Positions 4,661 through 10,507 of a stretch of 10,525 nucleotides of DNA are shown piece by piece (position 1 is the first letter of the stretch; each line of letters starts with the position of its first letter). The translations under genes and the position numbers were made by a program. This stretch comes from Planctomycetia bacterium. GTDB taxonomy: Bacteria; Planctomycetota; Planctomycetia; Pirellulales; UBA1268. Below the pieces are notes generated by a model that saw only the letters and a list, made by a program, of their open reading frames with translations, made no database searches and was not told where the DNA came from. The stretch lies in contig RGVT01000065.1 of NCBI GenBank assembly GCA_010027105.1, positions 1 to 10,525 of the forward strand. The letters are read 5' to 3'.

Positions 4661-5674
4661 ATGTTCACACACCTGACCACACAGCGTTCCGTCAAACCGG
4701 CATTTACGATCATCGAACTGCTCGTCGTCATCGCCGTCATCGGCATCCTGGTCGGCCTCCTGCTGCCCGCCGTGCAGTCGGCCCGCGAGGCCGCCCGCGC
4801 GACGTCGTGCAAGAACAACTTCAAGGAGATCGGCATCGCCCTGCATCATTACCACCAGCATGCACGGCATTTTCCCGCGGGCTGGCAGGGAGTGGCCGAC
4901 GAGGACCTCGGCCACGCGCCGTCGGCCCCCGACGAAGACGACGACCAGCCGGGCTGGGGCTGGGCCTTCTGGCTCCTGCCGCAACTCGAGCGCGAGGCGA
5001 CGTTTCTCGCGGCCAACACCCGGTATCCCCTCTACGACGACACCGACGCCACGACGGCCGCCCGGCACGCGGACGTGCGCACCACCGTGATTCCGCTGTT
5101 CCAGTGCCCGTCGTCGATCCGCAAAGGGCCGATGCAGACGGCCACCGGTTTGTTCTCGATCGGCAAGGACGACGGCCAGGAGGAGACGAAGGTCGGAGGC
5201 GTGCTCTACCACACGGTGGACGGCCTGCCCTTCGGGAATCTGCTCGACCCGGTGGGGGCCGCGGTCCAGCTCACGAAGAGCAACTACGTGGGCGTCTACG
5301 GAACCACGGAGGTGGACGACGCCCCGAGCGCCGGCGACGGCATCTTCTTTCGCAACAGTGACGTCGGCTTCGCCGGCATTCTCGACGGCACGTCCTTCAC
5401 GCTGATGTGCGGCGAGCGCGGTTCGCGGCTCGGCAACAGCAGTTGGGCCGGCGTCGTGCCGGGTGCCAAGGCGCAGCGTGTGCGGACGGTCGGCATTTCC
5501 GACCACACGCCCAATCATCGCGAGGGCCACTTCGACGACTTCTCGAGCGACCATCCCTTGGGTGTGCACTTCCTGCTCGCCGACGGTTCCGTGCGTCGGT
5601 TCACGGACACGATCGACGAGGAGACGTACAAGGCCCTGTGCACGCGGGCCGGGCAGGAGCAGGTCAGCCCCTGA
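4661..5674 (+). CDS. DUF1559 domain protein with type IV prepilin-like N-terminus
   Basis: The protein has 337 residues. A prepilin-type leader of 14 residues ends at Ala14 before 'FTIIELLVVIAVIGILVGLL' (15-34). Glu19 is at the +5 position, as in type IV pilins and pseudopilins, but Ala replaces the usual Gly before the cleavage site. It continues 'LPAVQSAREAARATSCKNNFKEIGIALHHYH', the standard opening of DUF1559 (SBP_bac_10) proteins, which are expanded by the dozen in Planctomycetota. The C-terminal hallmark 'HFLLADGSVRRFTDTIDEETYKAL' is complete. The product is expected to be membrane anchored, with the bulk outside the cytoplasm, perhaps as a minor pseudopilin of a secretion or surface-fibre system; function is not established. 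The Shine-Dalgarno GAGGA (4651-4655), five bases ahead, fixes the ATG at 4661. An acidic run 'DEDDDQ' lies near residue 90. Confidence 0.93.
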   Translation: MFTHLTTQRSVKPAFTIIELLVVIAVIGILVGLLLPAVQSAREAARATSCKNNFKEIGIALHHYHQHARHFPAGWQGVADEDLGHAPSAPDEDDDQPGWGWAFWLLPQLEREATFLAANTRYPLYDDTDATTAARHADVRTTVIPLFQCPSSIRKGPMQTATGLFSIGKDDGQEETKVGGVLYHTVDGLPFGNLLDPVGAAVQLTKSNYVGVYGTTEVDDAPSAGDGIFFRNSDVGFAGILDGTSFTLMCGERGSRLGNSSWAGVVPGAKAQRVRTVGISDHTPNHREGHFDDFSSDHPLGVHFLLADGSVRRFTDTIDEETYKALCTRAGQEQVSP

Positions 5675-5703
5675 GGGACGCGTTCGGCCCCGCCCGGACG
5701 GCC

Positions 5704-5712
5704 TGCTATGCT
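5704..5712 (+). promoter_or_regulatory. Candidate extended -10 promoter for fhcC
   Basis: TGCTATGCT (5704-5712) resembles an extended -10 (TGN-TATAAT). TATGCT matches four of six -10 positions; no good -35 is visible. RNA would start near 5719, inside the left arm of the hairpin described next, giving a leader that begins with that stem. Confidence 0.3.
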
Positions 5713-5714
5713 TC

Positions 5715-5749
5715 CGGGGGCGCGGCGAGCGAGCCTCGCCGCGCCCCCG
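5715..5749 (+). repeat. Perfect 15-bp GC hairpin between the DUF1559 gene and fhcC
   Basis: Bases 5715-5729 pair without mismatch with 5735-5749 around the loop CGAGC. No T-run follows. It could end the DUF1559 transcript with Rho or other help, or cap the fhcC mRNA, or be a dispersed palindromic element. In this GC-rich DNA short hairpins are common, but 15 uninterrupted pairs are not. Confidence 0.55.
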
Positions 5750-5786
5750 ATGCGTGCGCCGAAAACGCCCGGCGAGAGCCCGCCCG

Positions 5787-6620
5787 ATGCCGCTCGTGCT
5801 CGAATCGCTCGCTGACGCCGGGCCGCTCTCGGTCGACCTCTCCGGCATCGTGCCCGATCGGGTCGCGACCCTCTCTCCTGCGGACGTCCTCCGGCTCGTG
5901 ATCCGGGCCGACGAGCGGCCGGAGGAACTCGGCGCGCTGTTCCACGTCGCGGGCGACCCCGCCTCGGGCCGGATCGAGTGCCGCGGCGACTTTTCCCGCG
6001 TGCACTGGATCGGCGCCGGGCTCGCCCGGGGCGAGGTCGTGGTGGACGGTTCCGCGGGCCGGCACGCGGGTGAGGGCATGACCGGCGGCACGCTCAGGGT
6101 GCGCGGCGACGCCGGCGACTGGCTCGCCTGCGAAATGGCGGGCGGTGAGGTGCACGTGGCCGGCAGCGCCGGCGACAACGCCGCCGCCGCGCTGCCCGGC
6201 AGCCGGCACGGGATGCGCGGGGGCCTGGTCACGATCGGCGGCGACTCGGGCGGCCTCGCCGGAGCGCGGATGCGCCGCGGCATCCTCGCGATCGGCGGCG
6301 ACTGCGGCCCTGCGGCCGGCTTCGAACTGTGGGCCGGCACGATCGTCGTCGGCGGGTCCGTCGGCCCCCAGCCGGGCCTGGGCATGCGGCGGGGGTCGCT
6401 CGTCGTCGCGGGGCCGGCCCCGGAACCGTCGGTCCTGTTTCGCCGCGGCGCGGTCTGGTCGCCCGCCTTCCTGGGGCTCCTCGCGGCCCGGCTCGACGCG
6501 GCCGGATTCCGCCCCGGCGGCGGTCCGACCGTCGCGGCCCTGGCCGGCCCGTGGCGGCAGTGGCACGGCGACCTGCTCGCCGGCGGCCGCGGGGAACTTT
6601 TCCTGCGGGCCGCGGCCTGA
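5787..6620 (+). CDS. fhcC: Formyltransferase/hydrolase complex (formylmethanofuran dehydrogenase) subunit C
   Basis: The protein has 277 residues, about the FwdC/FhcC length. The core (about 64-210) is a Gly-rich right-handed beta-helix made of repeated turns such as 'GEVVVDGSAGRHAGEGMTGG', 'GEVHVAGSAGD', 'GLVTIGGDSGGLAGARMRRG' and 'GTIVVGGSVGPQPGLGMRRG'; the same fold occurs at the C-terminus of glutamate synthase. In methylotrophs and Planctomycetota, Fhc acts with formylmethanofuran and tetrahydromethanopterin to convert bound formyl to formate during formaldehyde oxidation; subunit C is a scaffold contacting the A and B subunits. The other subunits (fhcA, B, D) are absent from the window, so the gene is isolated between DUF1559 and rpsL. 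ATG 5787 has only a weak purine stretch (GGCGAGAG) ahead. A GltB-like orphan beta-helix protein is the main alternative. Confidence 0.85.
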   Translation: MPLVLESLADAGPLSVDLSGIVPDRVATLSPADVLRLVIRADERPEELGALFHVAGDPASGRIECRGDFSRVHWIGAGLARGEVVVDGSAGRHAGEGMTGGTLRVRGDAGDWLACEMAGGEVHVAGSAGDNAAAALPGSRHGMRGGLVTIGGDSGGLAGARMRRGILAIGGDCGPAAGFELWAGTIVVGGSVGPQPGLGMRRGSLVVAGPAPEPSVLFRRGAVWSPAFLGLLAARLDAAGFRPGGGPTVAALAGPWRQWHGDLLAGGRGELFLRAAA

Positions 6621-6633
6621 TTTTTCCACCCGC

Positions 6634-6662
6634 TTTCACGCCCCGCCCGTTTCGGCTAGTCT
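6634..6662 (+). promoter_or_regulatory. Candidate promoter for the rpsL-rpsG operon
   Basis: TTTCAC (6634-6639) and TAGTCT (6657-6662) are separated by 17 bases. The -10 matches the TA-N-N-C-T form seen upstream of the fabZ-like gene and sppA; the -35 is weak. It would place the RNA start near 6669, leaving a leader of about 50 bases. Confidence 0.35.
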
Positions 6663-6671
6663 CGCAGGATT

Positions 6672-6685
6672 CCGCCATGTGGCGG
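6672..6685 (+). promoter_or_regulatory. Hairpin in the rpsL leader
   Basis: CCGCC (6672-6676) and GGCGG (6681-6685) enclose ATGT. If transcription begins near 6669 this stem is at the 5' end of the message. str operons in other bacteria are autoregulated by S7, but those sites lie elsewhere; this may only be a stabilising stem. Confidence 0.25.
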
Positions 6686-6720
6686 TGTCCCGACCACGCC
6701 CGCAGCCTGCCATCCCCCGC

Positions 6721-7089
6721 ATGCCCACGATCAGCCAACTCGTCCGCAGCCGTCGCCGGCCGAAGCGGAAGTTTTCCAAGTCGCCGGTGCTCGACCGCTG
6801 CCCGCAGAAGCGGGGTGTCTGCCTGCAGGTCCGCACGATGACGCCCAAGAAGCCGAACTCGGCCCTGCGGAAGATCGCCCGCGTGCGGCTCTCCAATCAG
6901 AAGGAAGTGACGGTCTACATCCCGGGCGAGGGGCACAACCTCCAGGAGCACTCGATCGTGCTCATCCGCGGCGGCCGCGTCCGCGACCTGCCGGGCGTCC
7001 GCTACCACATCATCCGCGGCGCCCTCGACACGCTCGGCGTGCAGGGCCGCAAGCAGTCGCGCAGCCTGTACGGCGCCAAGAAGGGCTGA
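6721..7089 (+). CDS. rpsL: 30S ribosomal protein S12
   Basis: The protein has 122 residues and is full length and collinear with E. coli S12: 'MPTISQLVRS', 'CPQKRGVC' (28-34), 'TPKKPNSALRK' (41-51), 'GEGHNLQEHS' (69-78) and 'DLPGVRYHIIRGALDT'. S12 sits at the decoding centre and controls tRNA selection accuracy. Lys43 (the classical streptomycin site) is unchanged, and Asp89, the residue methylthiolated in E. coli, is conserved. Position 88, Lys in E. coli, is Arg here (codon CGC, 6982-6984), a substitution known as a streptomycin-resistance allele elsewhere. No obvious Shine-Dalgarno precedes the ATG. It is followed by rpsG after 25 bases, forming the core of the str operon. Confidence 0.98.
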   Translation: MPTISQLVRSRRRPKRKFSKSPVLDRCPQKRGVCLQVRTMTPKKPNSALRKIARVRLSNQKEVTVYIPGEGHNLQEHSIVLIRGGRVRDLPGVRYHIIRGALDTLGVQGRKQSRSLYGAKKG

Positions 7090-7114
7090 GGCCCACGAGG
7101 ATCACGCACGAGCC

Positions 7115-7585
7115 ATGGGAAAGATCACCGCCAGCCGAGAACAACTCATTCCCGACCCCCGCTACGGGTCGCTCCTCGCCAGCAAGTTCATCAACTGCCT
7201 GATGGTCGACGGCAAGAAGAGCGTCGCCCAGAGCGTGTTTTACAAGGCGATGGACATCGTCGCCCAGAAGGTGACCGACGCCGAGCCGATCGAGGTCTTC
7301 AACCGGGCGCTCGAAAACTGCAAGCCGTCGGTCGAGGTGCGGTCGAAGCGGGTGGGCGGTGCGGCCTACCAGGTGCCGATGCAGGTCAACCGCAATCGCC
7401 AGCAGTCGCTCGGCATCCGCTGGATGCTGCAGGCGGTCCGGGAGAAGAAGGGGCGGGCCACGCACGAGAAGCTCGCCGAGGAGATCATGGCCGCCTACAA
7501 GCGGGAAGGCGCCGCGGTCACGAAGCGCGACAACGTGCACCGCATGGCCGACGCCAACAAGGCCTTCGCCCACTTCGCCTGGTAG
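7115..7585 (+). CDS. rpsG: 30S ribosomal protein S7
   Basis: The protein has 156 residues, the normal bacterial length. The N-terminus 'MGKITASREQLIPDPRYGS' and the blocks 'SKFINCLMVDGKKSVAQ', 'ALENCKPSVEVRSKRVGGAAYQVP' and 'ALGIRW'-type 'SLGIRWML' identify S7, which nucleates assembly of the 30S head by binding 16S rRNA and contacts the E-site tRNA. The end 'MADANKAFAHFAW' aligns with the E. coli ending, so the protein is complete. The stop TAG (7583-7585) is part of the first partial copy of the palindromic repeat that follows. A GAGG lies about 15 bases ahead of the ATG. The usual downstream fusA and tuf genes are missing; sppA follows convergently. Confidence 0.98.
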   Translation: MGKITASREQLIPDPRYGSLLASKFINCLMVDGKKSVAQSVFYKAMDIVAQKVTDAEPIEVFNRALENCKPSVEVRSKRVGGAAYQVPMQVNRNRQQSLGIRWMLQAVREKKGRATHEKLAEEIMAAYKREGAAVTKRDNVHRMADANKAFAHFAW

Positions 7586-7677
7586 GACAGGCCGTAGGAC
7601 AGGCTTCAGCCTGTCTGCCTCCACGTAGGACAGGCTTCAGCCTGTCTGCCTCCACGTAGGACAGGCTTCAGCCTGTC
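7582..7677. repeat. Tandem 31-bp palindromic repeats (REP-like) after rpsG
   Basis: Three copies begin at 7594, 7625 and 7656 with an exact 31-base period. The first two are complete and identical, and the third stops after 22 bases at 7677. A 5'-partial copy (GTAGGACAGGC, 7582-7592) precedes them. Each core, GACAGGCTTCAGCCTGTC, is a perfect 7-bp stem with loop TTCA. The array separates convergent rpsG and sppA, so the stems could end transcription from both sides. No transposase is present. Such GC-rich palindromes recall REP elements mobilised by TnpA-REP (RAYT) proteins, or planctomycete dispersed repeats, which is inference. Confidence 0.9.
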
Positions 7678-7696
7678 ACCCCGCCATCCCGCCCTC

Positions 7697-9565
7697 TCAC
7701 CGCACGCGCACCCGCGCCGGCAGGCGCATCTGCGGCCGGCCGCTCGAGAGCGCCGCGAGCGTGCCCACGTGGACCTTGAGCTCCGCGACGCCCGGCAGGC
7801 CGAGCAGCCGCGCCGCCAGATCGACCCCCGCCACCGGCGCCGCGCCCGGGCCCGCCATCCCGAACAGGTCGTCGAACAGGCCGCGCGGCTCCGGCAGCAG
7901 GATCCGGTCCACCTCCTCGTCGGGCCCGAGCCCCGCGAGGTTCTTCGCCTCGTCGACGGCGTCGTCGAGCGTGCCCAGGCGGTCGACGAGCCCCGCCTCG
8001 TGTGCCATGCGGCCGGTGAACACCCGCCCCTCGGCGAGCTTTTCGATCGCTCCGACCTCCATCTTCCGCCCCTCGGCCACCTTCGACGTGAACAGCCGGT
8101 AGACGTCCTGCATCGTCGCCAGGAAGGCCTCCCGCTCGGCGGCCGTGAACGGCGCCTGCAGCGAGAGCCAGCCGGCGTTGCGCCCCTTGCTGACGACGTC
8201 GGTGTGCACGCCGTTGCGCTCGAGCGCGCCGCCCACGGCGATCTTGCCCCCCACCACCCCGATCGAGCCGGTGAGCGTCCCCGGTGCGGCCACGATCCGG
8301 TCGGCGGCGACGGCCACGTAGTAGCCGCCGCTGGCCGCGGTGTCCGACAGGCTCGCCACGACGGGCTTCTTCGTGCGGCGGGCCTCCCGCCAGATCAGGT
8401 CGCTCGCCAGCGCCGAGCCGCCCGGCGAATCGATCCGCAGCACGATCGCCGCCACCTTGTCGTCCTTCGCGGCGTCGCGGATCGCCGCGATCAGGCTGTC
8501 GCTGCCGGCCGACCCACCGGCGAGGAGATCGTCGCGGCCCTTGCCGGAGGCGATCTCGCCGGTCACGTGCACGATCGCCACCTGTCGGTGTTTCCCGGAG
8601 CCCCCCTGCGGCTTCTGCCCGGAGAGCATCTCCACGAGCTTCACGAGGCCACCGATGCCGGAGAAGTCGTTGTCGACCTTCCGCTCCGCGTAGTCACGGG
8701 CGATCTTCGGGACCTCCAGATCGACCCGCTTCGCCAGCGCCGCGGCGACCTCGTCCTCGTAGCCCACCGCGTCGACGAGCCCGGCCTCACGCGCCGCCTC
8801 GGGCGTGAACACGCCGATGTCGACGAGCTCGCGCACCCGGTCCGGGGCGAGTTTCCTGTCGGCTGCGATCCGCTCCACGAGCTGCTCGAAGAGGTCGCCC
8901 ACGAAGCTCTCGTACTGCTCCCGTAGCTGGGGGCTCATGCTCGAGCGCGTGAGCGGCTCGCCGGCCCCCTTGAACTCGCCCACCTGGAGGATCTCCGCCT
9001 GCACGCCGAGCGTGTCGAGCAGGTCCTTGAAGAACATCACCTCGGCCCGCACGCCCGTGATCTCGAGCGTCGCCGCCGGTGCCATCGTGATGGTGTCGCA
9101 GGCCAGGGCCACGAGGTAGTGCACCGGCTCGCCGCCCACGAGGTGTGCGGCCACCGGCTTGCCCGCCCGGCGGAGCCGCGCGATGGCGGCCCGCAGTTCG
9201 TCGGCCCGGGCGCGGCCGAGGTCGGGGGATTCGATCGTCAGGACGACCCCCTTCACCCGGGCGTCGGCGGCGGCCTTGTCGAGCCGCTCGACGATCCGGT
9301 GGAGATGCGGCGCCACGTCGGCGAGGAGCCCCCCCTGCCCCACGCCGTCGGGCAGCGGGCCGGAGAGCGTCACCTGGGCGATGACGGGAGCCTTCTTGTC
9401 GGTGTCGGCCGCCCTGCCGGCCGCCTTCGGGGCGGGCTTGTCGGCCTGTTTCTCGGCGACTGCCGCCGGCTCTCCGCGAACCACGGGCGGGGCGAGACCG
9501 GCGGCGGCCACGACGAACATCACGAGCAGGCCGGCGACGCGGCCGGCGGGGACGATGGACCGCAT
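7697..9565 (-). CDS. sppA: Signal peptide peptidase SppA, long (67K) type, S49 family
   Basis: The protein has 622 residues in two tandem S49 domains, as in E. coli SppA. An N-terminal signal or anchor (hydrophobic 11-29, 'AGLLVMFVVAAAGLAPPVV') is followed by a Lys/Ala/Pro linker to about 60. The N-terminal domain supplies the general-base Lys199 in 'VGEFKGAGEPLTRSSMSP', and the C-terminal domain supplies nucleophile Ser412 in 'DTAASGGYYVA', preceded by 'RIDSPGGSALAS' (377-388) and followed by 'TGSIGVVGG'. The 213-residue Lys-Ser separation fits the Ser/Lys dyad formed between domains. It degrades cleaved signal peptides in the membrane. A C-terminal tail beyond about 560 with hydrophobic 'VDLAARLLGLPG' is extra. 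GGGAG about 12 bases before ATG 9565 serves as the Shine-Dalgarno. It is divergent from lexA and convergent with rpsG. Confidence 0.95.
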   Translation of the reverse strand: MRSIVPAGRVAGLLVMFVVAAAGLAPPVVRGEPAAVAEKQADKPAPKAAGRAADTDKKAPVIAQVTLSGPLPDGVGQGGLLADVAPHLHRIVERLDKAAADARVKGVVLTIESPDLGRARADELRAAIARLRRAGKPVAAHLVGGEPVHYLVALACDTITMAPAATLEITGVRAEVMFFKDLLDTLGVQAEILQVGEFKGAGEPLTRSSMSPQLREQYESFVGDLFEQLVERIAADRKLAPDRVRELVDIGVFTPEAAREAGLVDAVGYEDEVAAALAKRVDLEVPKIARDYAERKVDNDFSGIGGLVKLVEMLSGQKPQGGSGKHRQVAIVHVTGEIASGKGRDDLLAGGSAGSDSLIAAIRDAAKDDKVAAIVLRIDSPGGSALASDLIWREARRTKKPVVASLSDTAASGGYYVAVAADRIVAAPGTLTGSIGVVGGKIAVGGALERNGVHTDVVSKGRNAGWLSLQAPFTAAEREAFLATMQDVYRLFTSKVAEGRKMEVGAIEKLAEGRVFTGRMAHEAGLVDRLGTLDDAVDEAKNLAGLGPDEEVDRILLPEPRGLFDDLFGMAGPGAAPVAGVDLAARLLGLPGVAELKVHVGTLAALSSGRPQMRLPARVRVR

Positions 9566-9590
9566 GATTCACGATGCTCCCGGAGGCTGA

Positions 9591-9603
9591 TTCGACCAGT
9601 GTA
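9591..9603 (-). promoter_or_regulatory. Candidate -10 element for sppA
   Basis: On the minus strand TACACT (9603-9598) followed by G is the same hexamer as ahead of the fatty-acid cluster. It would give a short leader of about 26 bases that still includes the GGGAG ribosome site. I see no convincing -35. Confidence 0.35.
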
Positions 9604-9647
9604 CGACGCGACGCTCCCGGCCGCCCGCTGCAAAAAAACTGGTGGAC

Positions 9648-9675
9648 TTGAAATTGAACGGCCGTATAGTAAGAT
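9648..9675 (+). promoter_or_regulatory. Promoter of lexA, with dyad that may be its operator
   Basis: TTGAAA (9648-9653) matches the -35 consensus at five of six bases, and TAAGAT (9670-9675) lies 16 bases on; TATAGT (9665-9670) is an overlapping alternative -10. The -10 area is covered by GTAT-N6-ATAC (9664-9677), an inverted repeat where a self-acting repressor would block RNA polymerase. A direct repeat TTGAA-N-TTGAA lies at 9648-9658. None of the known LexA boxes (CTGT-N8-ACAG, GAAC-N4-GTTC, GTTC-N7-GTTC) is present. Confidence 0.5.
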
Positions 9676-9733
9676 ACCGGCGTCCAGATCAGAACCCACC
9701 CTCCACAGGAGACGGCCCCGCCGTCCGGCACCC

Positions 9734-10498
9734 ATGCCCAAAGTATCGACCACGAAGTCCGCCGCCAAGTCGTCAGCCCGCAGCGCCCGGAGGCAGGCTG
9801 CCGGCCGCAGCTCCGGCCGGTCGGGCGGCCGCCGGGCGAAGGCGGGCCTGCGCCCGTCGCCTCTCGGCAGCCTCCTGCCGCTGGCCGCCGACGTCGAGGC
9901 CGCAGCCGGCGAGACGCCGACCGAGCGGCAGATGGAGATCTACGGCTTCATCCGCGACAAGATCCAGTCGCGCGGGTTCGGGCCGACGGTGCGCGAGATC
10001 GGGCAGGCCTTCAAGATCCGCTCTCCCAACGGCGTCGTCTGCCACCTCAAGGCACTGGAGCGCAAAGGTCTGATCACCCGCGGCAAGAACATGTCTCGGG
10101 CGATCGAACTGGTGATGGAACCGGCCCACCTCCGCGGTCTACCGATGGCGGGCTGGGTCGCCGCGGGCACGCTGCGGGCCGCCGAGGAGCAGAAGGAGCG
10201 GATCGACTTCGAGGACCTCTTCAACCGCGATTCCCACTTCGTGCTCAAGGTGATGGGCGACTCGATGATCGACGCCCAGATCGCCGATGGCGACTGGGTG
10301 GTGATCCAGAAGAAGCAGACGGCCCATTCCGGCGACATCGTGGTGGCCCAGACGGAGGACGGCGAGGCGACGCTCAAGCAGTGGTTTCCGGAGCGCGACC
10401 GCATCCGGCTGCAGCCTGCGAACGCGTCCATGAAGCCGATCTATGTGAAGTCCGCCCGGGTGCTCGGCGTTCTGGCAGGCGTCGTCCGGAAAACGTGA
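9734..10498 (+). CDS. lexA: LexA SOS repressor with a long basic N-terminal tail
   Basis: The protein has 254 residues, against about 200 for typical LexA. Residues 61-126 are the winged-helix DNA-binding domain ('TPTERQMEIYGFIRDKI', 'PTVREIGQAFKIRSPNGV', 'HLKALERKGLITR'). The linker then leads to the self-cleavage site Ala144-Gly145 in 'AGWVAAGTL', and to the S24 peptidase dyad Ser177 ('MGDSMID') and Lys215 ('EATLKQW'). All residues needed for RecA-stimulated autocleavage are present, so it should repress DNA-repair genes until DNA damage. Residues 1-40 form an additional Lys/Arg/Ser/Ala-rich, probably disordered tail. ATG 9734 is the only reasonable start after the promoter. The AGGAGA motif (9707-9712) is about 21 bases away, farther than normal, and no closer ribosome site is visible. 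It is divergently placed from sppA. Confidence 0.95.
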   Translation: MPKVSTTKSAAKSSARSARRQAAGRSSGRSGGRRAKAGLRPSPLGSLLPLAADVEAAAGETPTERQMEIYGFIRDKIQSRGFGPTVREIGQAFKIRSPNGVVCHLKALERKGLITRGKNMSRAIELVMEPAHLRGLPMAGWVAAGTLRAAEEQKERIDFEDLFNRDSHFVLKVMGDSMIDAQIADGDWVVIQKKQTAHSGDIVVAQTEDGEATLKQWFPERDRIRLQPANASMKPIYVKSARVLGVLAGVVRKT

Positions 10499-10507
10499 CG
10501 GCCGGGC

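Noticed and set aside
4481..6385. 634-codon minus-strand frame opposite DUF1559 and fhcC
   Set aside because: It is Arg/Pro/Ala-rich with no recognisable domain, antisense to two well-identified genes.
6561..6577. Second sigma-54-like sequence (TGGCACGGCGACCTGC) before rpsL
   Set aside because: The GG and GC are 11 bases apart instead of 10 and it lies inside the fhcC coding region.
7594..7677. CRISPR-like array of regularly spaced 31-bp repeats
   Set aside because: The repeats are directly contiguous with no variable spacers, only about three copies exist, and no cas genes are nearby; they are tandem palindromes.
7769..8926. Long plus-strand frame opposite sppA (385 codons)
   Set aside because: It is the antisense shadow of a complete SppA with all catalytic residues; such mirror frames are routine in GC-rich genes.
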